64,000 nucleotides of DNA from Fusibacter_C sp942493125 (GCA_942493125.1 OW818667.1:3593621-3657620); one strand, 5' to 3'; positions 33,302-42,735 are shown, numbered from the stretch's first letter. Numbers and translations are program-made. Notes: generated from the letters alone by a model not told the origin.

Positions 33302-34924
33302 TTACTTCATCAAATCTGCATAATTTTCTTTGGTCAATGCTTCGCCATAGATAAAATAGCCAGGTTCGAGATTGATATCATAATAGGAAATCATGAAGTG
33401 AAGGTGAGGGCCAGTTGAAAAACCTGTCGATCCAACTTCTGCAATATACTGTGACTGAGTAACCATATCGCCTTCAGTAACAGCGAGGCTGTCTAGATGT
33501 TCATAGACGCTAAATAAACCTTCGCCATGATCGATGACAATCGTGTTACCGGTCAGTATCAATTTCCTCGCAAGGACTACTTTGCCTGCATTTGTCGCGA
33601 CAACATCCACATAGCGTTTTGCACCAATGTCGATGCCATTGTGTCGATAAGAAGTCGGTGCGCCATTGACGGTTCTCGACTCGCCAAATTCTGTATTAAG
33701 ACGTCCTTTGGTAGGCAATACAAAAGGCTCTGTATAGTAGCGTTCTTCATTGCTCACGGTGCGTGCTGGATTAAAGACGTTTCTGTATTCCTCATAGGCT
33801 TCATCTGTTCGCGTGTCGGCTTCAACCGTTGCGTCCACCTCAAGGCGCTGTACTTTAAACTCTCTTGAAACCACTTCGAAATCAAAAGTTGTCTCAACAT
33901 TCGTTTCAGTGTTGGTAAATTTGATGCTATGCTTGCCAATCTCGGTTGAATACGAAGTAGGCAAGTAGGCTCTAACGCCATTTTCAGTTGCAAACCATTT
34001 AAAATTAAGTACAATATTTTGATCGATCGTCAATTTTGAGAAGTCATTTACATGTAATGCTGAAACGACGATCATGTCACCTTGATTCACTGATTCTTTG
34101 GAAATAGAAAATGACTCTGGTAAATCTACTTCGACTGGAATCGTAATTGTAGCGAAACCTTTATAGTTCTTATCCGCGTCATTCCAAGTGAGTCCGAGCT
34201 CATATGAAAATGCGCCGTCATGTTCAGGTATAGGCAAACCACCAATATCGACAGGTCCTTCAAATGTCGTCTGAGCTGTTTTTGTATCAATGATTTTAAG
34301 GGTCGCTTCAGATGGCGTTTTGTCGATTCCGAGACCAAAAGTGGAAGTCGTTTCATTTAATAATGCACCAACTTCTGGCGTTATTTCAATAACTGGTGTA
34401 ACATCATGCCACGTATCATCAAGCCTTTTAAACGACCAAATTGGATCTTTTACTGAATAAGACACGGCAGTTTGATTAATGGAGATATTAAATGACGGAA
34501 ACTGTAAATTCGAATAGAGTGCGTCAAAACCTACATGACTAAAGAAAAAACTAGGATCTTCCACTCTATAAAGGGCTTTTTCGTTGTCGATTCTCATGTA
34601 AATGTTCTTAGACTCTGTAAAGAAAATACGATAGTTGTGCGTTAAATCCCATCGATTGAGAATGGTCATATCAAATTCAGTGGCCTTATCCAATGCCACA
34701 GTTTCATCAATATCTGTGACGATCACGCTAGATAGACTTGAAAAAAGCTTTTTTGCTTCATCGCGTTCCAGAGTATAGACAGAAGGTGTTGTAAAGTCGC
34801 CGGTACGTATATCGATTGTTTTTAAAGTATTCTCATCAAATATATTAATTTTATATACGTAAAAAGCACCAAGACTTACTATTAAGAGTAGTGCAATCAG
34901 TATAAAAATTCTGCTTTTTTTCAT
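33302..34924 (-). CDS. M23-family metallopeptidase, membrane anchored
   Basis: 540 residues. N-terminal anchor or signal segment (about 5-24), about 350 residues of beta-rich exported sequence with no recognised family, then a LytM/M23 domain at about 415-530: RHNGIDIG (His and Asp zinc ligands), ATNAGKVVLARK, NTIVIDHGEGLFSVYEHLDS and the HLH motif in GPHLHFMIS. Such enzymes cut peptide cross-links in peptidoglycan. Start 34924 follows GGAGATTAAT; the earlier in-frame ATG at 34966 does not. An additional catalytic-domain-free half suggests a substrate-binding or sensing part. Confidence 0.88.
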   Translation of the reverse strand: MKKSRIFILIALLLIVSLGAFYVYKINIFDENTLKTIDIRTGDFTTPSVYTLERDEAKKLFSSLSSVIVTDIDETVALDKATEFDMTILNRWDLTHNYRIFFTESKNIYMRIDNEKALYRVEDPSFFFSHVGFDALYSNLQFPSFNISINQTAVSYSVKDPIWSFKRLDDTWHDVTPVIEITPEVGALLNETTSTFGLGIDKTPSEATLKIIDTKTAQTTFEGPVDIGGLPIPEHDGAFSYELGLTWNDADKNYKGFATITIPVEVDLPESFSISKESVNQGDMIVVSALHVNDFSKLTIDQNIVLNFKWFATENGVRAYLPTSYSTEIGKHSIKFTNTETNVETTFDFEVVSREFKVQRLEVDATVEADTRTDEAYEEYRNVFNPARTVSNEERYYTEPFVLPTKGRLNTEFGESRTVNGAPTSYRHNGIDIGAKRYVDVVATNAGKVVLARKLILTGNTIVIDHGEGLFSVYEHLDSLAVTEGDMVTQSQYIAEVGSTGFSTGPHLHFMISYYDINLEPGYFIYGEALTKENYADLMK

Positions 34925-35032
34925 ATTAATCTCCATTTTGAAAGGGGGTATTTTTTTATGCAACATGCAGATTATACCATAATCTCACTAACGATTCACG
35001 CTAAATTTACCATATGCGAAATAGACAGAATT

Positions 35033-35296
35033 TTATTGTTTTTTTACAGCTTTTGAATTCCTAAAATAAAGCATTGTATCGACAAAGACCATGAGCAAGT
35101 TGAGAATATATAAATAGATGACAAAGTCGTAATTGTAGAGGAGTTTGTTTAGGATCCCCGCGACGTAGCCAATCATAATGATAATAAGGAAAAACACGCT
35201 TTTGCCAGCAGTTGATTTTGAGGTATAGGATTTATAGATGGAGACCGGCCAAGCTGCGCCAAAACATATTAACATAGTCATTTCAAGTAAACTCAT
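35033..35296 (-). CDS. PQ-loop/SemiSWEET-like membrane protein
   Basis: 87 residues with three hydrophobic helices (about 5-18, 32-52, 57-76) and the segment WPVSIYKSYTSKSTAGKS after helix 1, which matches the PQ-loop/SemiSWEET pattern (PQ replaced by WP). SemiSWEETs dimerise to pass sugars; transport by this one is not shown. AGAGGTGC precedes the start. It lies 108 bp upstream of the M23 gene on the same strand. Confidence 0.65.
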   Translation of the reverse strand: MSLLEMTMLICFGAAWPVSIYKSYTSKSTAGKSVFFLIIIMIGYVAGILNKLLYNYDFVIYLYILNLLMVFVDTMLYFRNSKAVKKQ

Positions 35297-35433
35297 GATG
35301 CACCTCTTTTCATTTGATACGTTTATTTTACCTTAGGAGATGTGCTTAAGTCTAGGACAACTCGTAAGGTTGGCCATTTTTTATCCTTGCAGTGTTTCAC
35401 CTCAGTGATTTATAATTGCAAGTGGAGGTACGT

Positions 35434-37320
35434 ATGATCAGAATTGCAGCCAATCAAATAGAAAAATATTACGGTGCCAACCAAGTGCTCAAGGGATTGA
35501 CTCTTGAGATATTCGAAGGCGAGAAAGTGGGCATTCTCGGTCCAAATGGCGCAGGCAAATCGACCCTGATGAAAGTTCTGATGCAGGAAGAGCCTTATGA
35601 TGCCGGTGAGCTTTTCATTACACGTGGCGCAAGACTTGGTGCGCTCAGTCAGATACCAGTGTTTGAAGCAGGTATGACTGTTCGTGATTGCCTTAAAACG
35701 GCCTTCAAAGACCTTTTAGTCATACAATCTCAAATCGACGCAATAGAAAAACAGATGGCTGGTCAGCATGATGAGAGCCTCTTGAAAAAATATGGTGAAC
35801 TGACGCATCAATTTGAACATGGTGGCGGTTACACAATTGAAGACCGTATAGAGGATATCTCTTCTGGATTCAATTTTGATGACGTCATGCTTGAACAGGC
35901 ATTTGATATCCTCAGCGGGGGTGAGAAGACGCGCGTTGGACTTGCAACGATGCTTCTTAAGCCACTGGATGTCATATTCTTGGATGAACCGACGAACCAT
36001 CTTGATTTGAACACCATCGAGTGGCTTGAAAATTATATCAAAAAATTCAGTGGTACTGTTGTGATCATCTCACACGACCGTTATTTTTTAAATCAGATTG
36101 TCACACGCGTCATTGAAGTCAATCGAGGCATAGCGACATCTTATAAAGGTAACTACGATGATTATTCAAGAGAACGCGCTTTGATGATCAAACAGGCAGA
36201 AGAACGCTATGAACAGGAACAGAAGAAAATCAAACAGCTTGAGGAAGCTGCAAAACGGATGCACGATTGGGCAGTACGGGCGGATAGTGGGGCGTTACAT
36301 CGTCGCGCGTTTGCCATAGAAAAGCGCATAGACCGCATGGACAAGACTGAGAAGATCATAGAAGACAAACGCATGGTGGACGCTTTCGATACCACGAAAT
36401 CGACAAGCAAAGAAGTCATACGCATTAAAGCGCTTTCAAAAGCATATGGGAACAACACCATTTTGAGCCATCAATCACTCACGGTGTATAAAGATCAGAG
36501 AATTGCATTGCTGGGCAACAACGGTGCTGGAAAATCCACATTGATCAAAATGCTTTTGCAAATGGAACAATCAGACTCGGGTAGTATCGAGTGGTCACCA
36601 TCGGCGATCGTCGGTTATTTACCACAAGAGATCGATTTTGACTATCCAGAGATGACAGTGCTCGAGTTTATCAAAGATGCACTTGAACTTGAAGAAGGCA
36701 TCGCCCGCAGCTTGCTCGCCAGATTTAAATTTAGGCAAGAAGATGTTTTCAAACAATTAAGTGGTCTGTCTGGTGGAGAACGAACGCGTCTTAAACTCTG
36801 TGAGCTCATGAGCAACAAAGTCAATGTCTTACTGCTGGATGAACCTACCAATCACTTGGATATCACTTCGCGTGAGTGGGTGGAAGATGCGATTGTAACC
36901 TATCGCGGTACGATGATTTTTATATCCCACGATCGCCATTTCATCGAGAAATTTTCCGACAAATTTTGGCACTTACACGAAGGCAGGGTCTATGAGTTTG
37001 ATGGCACCTACACCGAATATAGGCAGTTTGCAGTAAAGAGCGAAAAATTGAATCGTAAGGTGGAAAGCGTTGTTCGGTTGGTATCAAAAGAACCGATTTC
37101 TGAGTCAATTAAAGAAGAAGTGACAAAGAAAAATGTCGTTAAAATACAGCTTATTGAAAAAGACATTGAAGCCGTTGAAACACAGCTAATGTTTATCGAA
37201 GAAAAGCTAGCTTCTTCCGATACACCATATGATGCACTTGAAGCGCTCGTCCAAGAAAAGGCAAGAGTTCAGATGGAACTTAGTACCCTTTATGAAACTT
37301 GGGAAAAGTATAATGCATAA
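35434..37320 (+). CDS. ABC-F family ATPase
   Basis: 628 residues with two nucleotide-binding domains and no membrane helices: Walker A GPNGAGKST and GNNGAGKST, signatures LSGGEKTR and LSGGERTR, Walker B FLDEPTNHLD and LLDEPTNHLD, an arm/linker rich in charged residues between them (about 245-310), and a coiled-coil C-terminal tail (about 540-628). This matches the Uup/YdiF type of translation factors that act on the ribosome E-site; antibiotic-resistance types have a longer linker, so a housekeeping role is more likely. GGAGGTACGT precedes the start. Single gene. Confidence 0.92.
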   Translation: MIRIAANQIEKYYGANQVLKGLTLEIFEGEKVGILGPNGAGKSTLMKVLMQEEPYDAGELFITRGARLGALSQIPVFEAGMTVRDCLKTAFKDLLVIQSQIDAIEKQMAGQHDESLLKKYGELTHQFEHGGGYTIEDRIEDISSGFNFDDVMLEQAFDILSGGEKTRVGLATMLLKPLDVIFLDEPTNHLDLNTIEWLENYIKKFSGTVVIISHDRYFLNQIVTRVIEVNRGIATSYKGNYDDYSRERALMIKQAEERYEQEQKKIKQLEEAAKRMHDWAVRADSGALHRRAFAIEKRIDRMDKTEKIIEDKRMVDAFDTTKSTSKEVIRIKALSKAYGNNTILSHQSLTVYKDQRIALLGNNGAGKSTLIKMLLQMEQSDSGSIEWSPSAIVGYLPQEIDFDYPEMTVLEFIKDALELEEGIARSLLARFKFRQEDVFKQLSGLSGGERTRLKLCELMSNKVNVLLLDEPTNHLDITSREWVEDAIVTYRGTMIFISHDRHFIEKFSDKFWHLHEGRVYEFDGTYTEYRQFAVKSEKLNRKVESVVRLVSKEPISESIKEEVTKKNVVKIQLIEKDIEAVETQLMFIEEKLASSDTPYDALEALVQEKARVQMELSTLYETWEKYNA

Positions 37321-37373
37321 GTGTGAATTATAAATGCTTAAAAATTAATAAATGAGGAAAAGGGGACAAATCG

Positions 37374-38393
37374 ATGACGCAACACGAAGTAATATTGAAC
37401 GCTAAGAAAACGATTGGACCGTATTGCAAAGTATGCAATCAATGTAATGGCATTGCATGTAAGGGACTTATACCTGGACCTGGCGGCAAAGCTTCAGGTA
37501 TAGGGTTTATCAGAAACTATCAAGCATTTAGAGAATATGGCATTCAAATGGATACGCTTCATGATGTGACTAAACCGGATTGTACATTTGTGGCGTTTGG
37601 CAAGTCCTTTGCACTGCCAGTATTTGCTGCACCAGTGGGTGCTGTTGCGATGCATTATAGCGATGCCTATGACGATTTAACATATTCTGAAACGTTGATA
37701 GAAGGCTGCAAGATAGCTGGTAGTCTTGCTTTTACAGGAGATGGCGTGAAAGCGGAAGTCTATAACGGCACAGTGGATGCGATCAAGCGCAATGAAGGCT
37801 ATGGTGTGCCGACGATTAAACCATGGCGCAAGGACGAGGTTATCGAGAAGATTCGCATTGCCGAATCTGCAAATGCCCTAGCGCTAGCAATGGACGTCGA
37901 TGCCGCTGGTCTATCAATTTTGGCGGCTCAGGGCAAACCCGTGTTTCCAGTGACACCAGAAAACCTAAAAGAAATCATCGCTTCAACGGATAGACCTTTT
38001 ATCATAAAGGGCATTATGACGGTTAGCGGTGCGCTTAAAGCGTTAGAAGCTGGCGCCTATGGCATCGTGGTCTCCAATCACGGCGGTAGAGTTTTAGATG
38101 AAACGGCGTCCACTCTAAGTGTGTTGCCTGAAATTGCAGCCGCAGTTAAAGGTAAAATGAAGATCTTTATAGATGGGGGTATAAGGTCGGGGCTAGATGT
38201 GTTTAAAGCGATTGCCCTTGGCGCTGATGCGGTGCTGATTGCGCGTCCGTTTGTGACGGCTGTATATGGTGGTGGCAGCGAAGGCGTTCAGCTGTATATC
38301 AAACAACTTGGCGATGAATTGACCAATGCCATGATCATGACGGGGTGTCAAACTTTGGCGGATATTACAAGCAGTAAAGTGCGCCAGTTATAA
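37374..38393 (+). CDS. FMN-dependent alpha-hydroxyacid oxidase/dehydrogenase-like protein
   Basis: 339-residue TIM-barrel flavoenzyme of the lactate oxidase/glycolate oxidase family. Landmarks: FAAPVGAVAM, FIIKGIMTVSGALKALEAGA (Lys binding FMN), IVVSNHGGRVLDETAST (catalytic His and Arg), IFIDGGIRSGLDVFKAIALGADAVLIARP. The N-terminus has CKVCNQCNGIACKG, four cysteines that most family members lack and that may bind metal. Ribosome site GGAAAAGGGG. Product family is clear; the hydroxyacid substrate is not. It follows the ABC-F gene by 53 bp. Confidence 0.88.
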   Translation: MTQHEVILNAKKTIGPYCKVCNQCNGIACKGLIPGPGGKASGIGFIRNYQAFREYGIQMDTLHDVTKPDCTFVAFGKSFALPVFAAPVGAVAMHYSDAYDDLTYSETLIEGCKIAGSLAFTGDGVKAEVYNGTVDAIKRNEGYGVPTIKPWRKDEVIEKIRIAESANALALAMDVDAAGLSILAAQGKPVFPVTPENLKEIIASTDRPFIIKGIMTVSGALKALEAGAYGIVVSNHGGRVLDETASTLSVLPEIAAAVKGKMKIFIDGGIRSGLDVFKAIALGADAVLIARPFVTAVYGGGSEGVQLYIKQLGDELTNAMIMTGCQTLADITSSKVRQL

Positions 38394-38469
38394 TTTTTTA
38401 AGAATTCCTTCATACTTTGATGAGAACCTTATGTTAGATTATGAGTGAGTCCATGAATTTAATATCATT

Positions 38470-38512
38470 TGTTATCTAGAAGTAAATCGGATGTTATCTA
38501 GAAGTAATCGGA
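38470..38512 (+). repeat. tandem duplication before the DUF4003 gene
   Basis: TGTTATCTAGAAGTAAATCGGA (22 bp) is repeated at once with one base missing. The second copy ends in the GGAGGG ribosome site of the next gene. Confidence 0.9.
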
Positions 38513-38520
38513 GGGTTTTT

Positions 38521-39513
38521 ATGAATGACTATTTAAAAAATACCGCAGACCAGATGCTGGAACGCTACTTAGAATTAGAAAAGGCATTTATGTGGGAACA
38601 CAACCTTACAAAACATTTTGTTGCGCTCATTTTGACACAACAAAATAAAGAAGTTCATAAAGAAAACATTAAAAATGCCATAGAGGTTATCAACGCAAAT
38701 ACAGGTGTTTTCTCAAATTTTAGAGGCCTATATCGATTTATGCTGGCAGGTCTAATGATTACTGAGAGCGATTCAGTCGAGGGCACTTTTAACCGAATCC
38801 TTCAAAGTGAGCAATATTTAAAAGATGCGGGTTTCAAGCAGGGGACACATATGCCGATTGCATGCTATGCACTTTACAAATCATCGAAAGAAGACGATCC
38901 AAAGGCTATGGCGCGTCGTGCCTATGAGATCTATGGCAACTTAAAATCGAACCACCCATGGTTAACCAGTAGTGACGATTACTCAATGAGCGTTTTGCTC
39001 GCTAAGACTGAGGGGGATTTAGGTCGAATCGAAGCGGCATACAATGGCTTAAATCAAGCGGGTTTCTATAAAGGCAATGAACTCCAGCGCTTATCCCATA
39101 TCCTAGCGTTGTCAGATCGGCCAGTTGATATAGTGGTTGCAGAATGTGTGAAATTGAAAGCACAATTAAAGGAAAATAAGCTGAATCTTTCAGCTACCTT
39201 TTATGCTGCACTAGGTATAATTACGTTGATTAACATTGAAGACCCTCAAGTCAGCAGGGATTTAATCGAACTTTCACATTATCTCAATGGTCAGAAAAAG
39301 TTCAAATGGCTTGGCAAAGGCATGAACGTCTTGCTTGCATCTTCTATTGTTTCTGAACAGTGGATAAAAGCTTCCATGATTTCTACAAACTCTGAAGTGA
39401 GTCGAATAGCTATAAGCATCTCAGTGGAATCGCTTATTGCAGCGCAAATGGCTGCTTTAATAGCCGCAACGAGTGCCTCTGCCGCAGCAGCATCTGCATC
39501 GGCAAACAGTTAA
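38521..39513 (+). CDS. DUF4003 family protein
   Basis: 330 residues, mostly helical, soluble, resembling DUF4003 proteins of Firmicutes (FSNFRGLYRFMLAGLMI, KDAGFKQGTHMPIACYALYK, SDDYSMSVLLAKTEGDL). The last 30 residues are Ala/Ser-rich (QMAALIAATSASAAAASASA), as in relatives. Function unknown. Start at 38521 behind GGAGGG. The palindromic repeat copy D starts one base after its stop codon, followed by a terminator. Confidence 0.8.
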   Translation: MNDYLKNTADQMLERYLELEKAFMWEHNLTKHFVALILTQQNKEVHKENIKNAIEVINANTGVFSNFRGLYRFMLAGLMITESDSVEGTFNRILQSEQYLKDAGFKQGTHMPIACYALYKSSKEDDPKAMARRAYEIYGNLKSNHPWLTSSDDYSMSVLLAKTEGDLGRIEAAYNGLNQAGFYKGNELQRLSHILALSDRPVDIVVAECVKLKAQLKENKLNLSATFYAALGIITLINIEDPQVSRDLIELSHYLNGQKKFKWLGKGMNVLLASSIVSEQWIKASMISTNSEVSRIAISISVESLIAAQMAALIAATSASAAAASASANS

Positions 39514-39546
39514 GGAAATTGTATAATTACCGAATACGTTACAAAA
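39514..39546 (+). repeat. partial copy D of the palindromic repeat
   Basis: GGAAATTGTATAATTACC and the following GAATACGTTACAAAA match the left 33 bp of copies A and B; the right part is replaced by a terminator hairpin. It begins immediately after the DUF4003 stop codon. Confidence 0.75.
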
Positions 39547-39581
39547 ACAGCAATCAATTTCACTTGATTGCTGTTTTTTTT
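39546..39581 (+). terminator. intrinsic terminator after DUF4003 gene
   Basis: Perfect 12-bp stem AACAGCAATCAA / TTGATTGCTGTT (39546-39557, 39564-39575), 6-nt loop, then T-run. Confidence 0.95.
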
Positions 39582-39684
39582 GAATGAATCAAAAAAAAAC
39601 AGAAAATTTCGCTTTTTTAATTAATTGTTAATATGTTTTAATAATAAGCGACAATATTTTACGAAAACGTCGTTAAATCATAAA

Positions 39685-39717
39685 AACATTGTAAGATGTA
39701 TCCAACGAAACAATGTT
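39685..39717. promoter_or_regulatory. inverted repeat upstream of the DUF3798 operon
   Basis: AACATTGT / ACAATGTT (39685-39692, 39710-39717), perfect, 17-bp spacer, about 135 bp before the lipoprotein start, with TATAAA at 39728. It could be an operator or part of a leader hairpin. The remaining 39582-39850 shows no gene; AGGGGG precedes the start codon. Confidence 0.4.
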
Positions 39718-39850
39718 ATGTAAACCGTATAAAATTATTTATTCAAAAAAATGGAATTTCAAAAAAAAGGAGTATTCAGATTTAAATCGAATATTAGCGT
39801 TTAGAGAACGGATGTGTTCTTTATTTCTAATCAAAGGGGGATTATAAGTA

Positions 39851-40993
39851 ATGAAAAAGTTAATTGCATTAATGTTGATCGCGATCATGATTTTTCCAGC
39901 AGTAGGTTGTGCGAAAAAATCTGATATTGATCTCGGTACATCAGGTGTAGACCTAGGATTTAAAATTGGCGTAGTAACAGGTACTGTATCTCAAGGCGAA
40001 GAAGAATATCGCGCAGCTGAAGCAGTAAAAGTTAAGTATGGTGATCAAGTTATTCTTCAAACTTATCCTGATAAATTCATGGATGAGCAAGAAACGACTA
40101 TCTCTAATATCTTAAGTATCGCTAACGATCCTGAAGTTAAAGCTATCGTTATCTGTCAAGCAGTTCCAGGTACTTCTGCTGCTATCGATAAAGTTAGAGA
40201 AATCCGTGATGATATCCTTATCATCGCTGCTGTACCTGGTGAAGCACCAGATACAATCTCACCTAAAGCTGACGTTATCCTTCAAGGCGACGAACTTGGC
40301 ATGGGTTATTCAATTATCGAGCAAGCTGAAAAAATGGGCGCAAAAACATTTGTTCACTATTCATTCCCAAGACACATGTCTTACCCACTTCTTGCAGCTA
40401 GAAGAGACATCTTCAAAGCAGAATGTGAAGCAAGAGGTATTGCATTTGTAGACGCAACTGCTCCAGATCCAACTGGCGATGCTGGCGTTCCTGGTGCACA
40501 ACAATTCGTGCTTGAAGATATTCCTAGAAAAATCGACGAATACGGCGTTGACACGAATTTCTTCTCAACAAACTGTGCAATGCAAGAGCCTTTAATCAAA
40601 GCAGCACTTGAAGGCGGCGCTATCGTTGCACAACAATGTTGTCCATCACCATACCACGGCTATCCAGGAGCACTCGGTATCGAGATCCCTGAAGCAGAGC
40701 AAGGCAATGTTGCATATATCGTAGAGCAAATTTCAGCAAAAGTTGCTGAAAAAGGCGGTACAGGAAGATTTGCTACTTGGCCAGTTCCAATCAACATGAT
40801 GTTTGTTCAATCAGGCGTTGAGTACGGAATCGCTTGGGCTCAAGGCAAAACAGAAGGCAAACTTGATAAAGCTTATATGGAAAAATTATTCTCTGAATTC
40901 GCAAACGCTGAAGTTAAGTTGACAACGCTTGAAGAAGGCGGCACATCTTATGATAACTTCTTACTTCTCTTATCAGATTATATAACTTTCTAG
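39851..40993 (+). CDS. DUF3798 lipoprotein, presumed ABC substrate-binding protein
   Basis: 380 residues. Signal peptide with lipobox AVGC (lipidated Cys20), then a periplasmic-binding-protein type fold assigned to DUF3798: FKIGVVTGTVSQGEEEYRAAE, VKAIVICQAVPGTSAAI, FVHYSFPRHMSYPLLAARRD, and a Gly-rich C-terminal lobe. It is the first gene of an operon with a two-domain ATPase and two permeases, so it should bind the transported solute. The ligand is unknown; neighbours give no hint. The codon choice is strongly biased, fitting high expression. Confidence 0.88.
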   Translation: MKKLIALMLIAIMIFPAVGCAKKSDIDLGTSGVDLGFKIGVVTGTVSQGEEEYRAAEAVKVKYGDQVILQTYPDKFMDEQETTISNILSIANDPEVKAIVICQAVPGTSAAIDKVREIRDDILIIAAVPGEAPDTISPKADVILQGDELGMGYSIIEQAEKMGAKTFVHYSFPRHMSYPLLAARRDIFKAECEARGIAFVDATAPDPTGDAGVPGAQQFVLEDIPRKIDEYGVDTNFFSTNCAMQEPLIKAALEGGAIVAQQCCPSPYHGYPGALGIEIPEAEQGNVAYIVEQISAKVAEKGGTGRFATWPVPINMMFVQSGVEYGIAWAQGKTEGKLDKAYMEKLFSEFANAEVKLTTLEEGGTSYDNFLLLLSDYITF

Positions 40994-41034
40994 TTATCTG
41001 AAATCTAACGATTACCATAATTAACTAAAATTTG

Positions 41035-41116
41035 AAAGGTTGTCCAATAGAACGTCTTTCGAAGCGAAGCAGATATTCCGCTTAGCTTCGAGAAACGACT
41101 TTGGACAGCCTTTTTA
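41035..41116 (+). terminator. long hairpin between lipoprotein and ATPase genes (partial terminator)
   Basis: Outer stem AAAGGTTGTCCAA / TTGGACAGCCTTT (41035-41047, 41101-41113, one G-U), inner stem around TTCGAAGC / GCTTCGA, then TTTTT. About 80 nt in total. It can end most transcripts after the binding-protein gene and let a fraction continue, and would also protect the mRNA 3' end. Confidence 0.8.
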
Positions 41117-41139
41117 AAAGAGACAAAGGGGTGAACTTC

Positions 41140-42735
41140 TTGGGTAACACACTACTGGAACTTAAAGAAATATCAAAGATATACGGTGAAAACCAAGTTC
41201 TTAATAAGGTCAGTTTTTCTGTAGAAAAAGGTGAAATCTTGTGTTTGCTCGGCGAAAATGGCGCGGGTAAATCGACACTTATGAATATTTTATTTGGTAT
41301 GCCTGTGATTCATTCAACAGGTGGCTTTAGCGGAGAAGTTTATTTGGATGGTCAGCTTATCGACATCAACACGCCTGAAAAGGCGATGGAACTTGGAATA
41401 GGCATGGTACATCAAGAGTTTATGCTTATTCCCGGATACACTGTAGCTGAGAATATCAAATTGAATAGAGAAGTATTAAAAGACAATGCAATCAGTAAAG
41501 TGTTTGGTAAAGATTACAAAACACTTGATATGAAAACGATGAACAAAGATGCAAGGGCTGCACTGGATAAGCTTGAAATCGGCATAGATGAATTTGCCAA
41601 AGTGGATGGGTTGCCAGTTGGTTATATGCAATTTGTTGAAATCGCACGTGAAATTGACAAAAAAAACATTAAGGTACTCGTATTTGATGAGCCAACTGCT
41701 GTTCTTACAGAAAGTGAAGCAGACAACTTGATCAAAGCGATGCAATTTTTGGCGAATCAGGGCATAGCGATTATTTTTATCACACACAGACTTGATGAAG
41801 TTATCGCTTGTTCACAACATGTCGTCATCCTTAGAGATGGTGGCCTTGTTGCAGCCAAAAAAACGTCTGAAACAAATACTGTTGAACTTGCAGAACTCAT
41901 GGTTGGTCGTAAGATTGAGAAGTTGGTCAGCAAGGAAGAAGGACGTGACGTTGAGCATGCTGAAGTGATATTGTCGATGAAGAACTTTAAAGTCGGTATG
42001 CCAGGCGAGATGGTCAAAGGCGTCGACCTTGATGTACGTAGAGGCGAGATTTTAGGTATCGGTGGACTTGCCGGTCAAGGAAAAATTGGCATCGCAAACG
42101 GTTTAATGGGCTTATTCCCTGCAAAGGGTGAAGTTGTTTTAAACGGAACGCCTTTAGTGCTCAACAATCCAATGGCTTCTTTAAAGAGAAGACTCGCGTT
42201 TGTTTCAGAAGATAGAAAAGGTGTTGGTCTCCTTTTGGATGAACCAATTGACTTGAATATCGCAATTACTTCAATGCAAGTTAAAAATGACTTCTTGAAG
42301 CGCTACTTGTTTGTGAATCAAATCGATGCAGGAAGAGTGAAATCGCATGCTGAAGAGATGGTAAAATTGTTTGATATCCGTTGCACAGGTACGGATCAAA
42401 ACACGCGCAGACTCAGTGGCGGCAATCAACAAAAAGTTTGTCTTGCTCGTGCAATAACGCTTGATCCTGAAATTCTAATGGTTTCTGAGCCAACAAGAGG
42501 GATTGATATCGGTGCAAAAAAATTGGTGCTTGATGCATTGATCGATTTGAACCGTGAAAAGAACATGACGATCATTATGACTTCTAGTGAACTGGGAGAA
42601 CTTAGATCCATTTGCGATAGAATCGCAATCGTGTCTGAGGGCAAATTGGTCGGGATTCTTAAACCTGAGGATCACGACGCAAAATACGGTTTGTTTATGT
42701 CAGGTAAAACCGATATTCCAGAGGAGGTCCAATAA
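41140..42735 (+). CDS. ABC transporter ATP-binding protein, two NBDs (RbsA/MglA-like)
   Basis: 531 residues with two ATPase domains, as in sugar/nucleoside (CUT2/BMP-type) importers. First domain complete: GENGAGKST (about 37-45), VFDEPTAVLT; second domain GGLAGQGKIG replaces a canonical Walker A, as is usual, and has LSGGNQQKV and VSEPTRGIDIGAK. Start is TTG at 41140, 6 bp after AAAGGGGTG; earlier in-frame TTG at 41101 lies in the terminator stem and the GTG at 41131 overlaps the ribosome site. It overlaps the first permease by one base. Confidence 0.92.
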   Translation: MGNTLLELKEISKIYGENQVLNKVSFSVEKGEILCLLGENGAGKSTLMNILFGMPVIHSTGGFSGEVYLDGQLIDINTPEKAMELGIGMVHQEFMLIPGYTVAENIKLNREVLKDNAISKVFGKDYKTLDMKTMNKDARAALDKLEIGIDEFAKVDGLPVGYMQFVEIAREIDKKNIKVLVFDEPTAVLTESEADNLIKAMQFLANQGIAIIFITHRLDEVIACSQHVVILRDGGLVAAKKTSETNTVELAELMVGRKIEKLVSKEEGRDVEHAEVILSMKNFKVGMPGEMVKGVDLDVRRGEILGIGGLAGQGKIGIANGLMGLFPAKGEVVLNGTPLVLNNPMASLKRRLAFVSEDRKGVGLLLDEPIDLNIAITSMQVKNDFLKRYLFVNQIDAGRVKSHAEEMVKLFDIRCTGTDQNTRRLSGGNQQKVCLARAITLDPEILMVSEPTRGIDIGAKKLVLDALIDLNREKNMTIIMTSSELGELRSICDRIAIVSEGKLVGILKPEDHDAKYGLFMSGKTDIPEEVQ

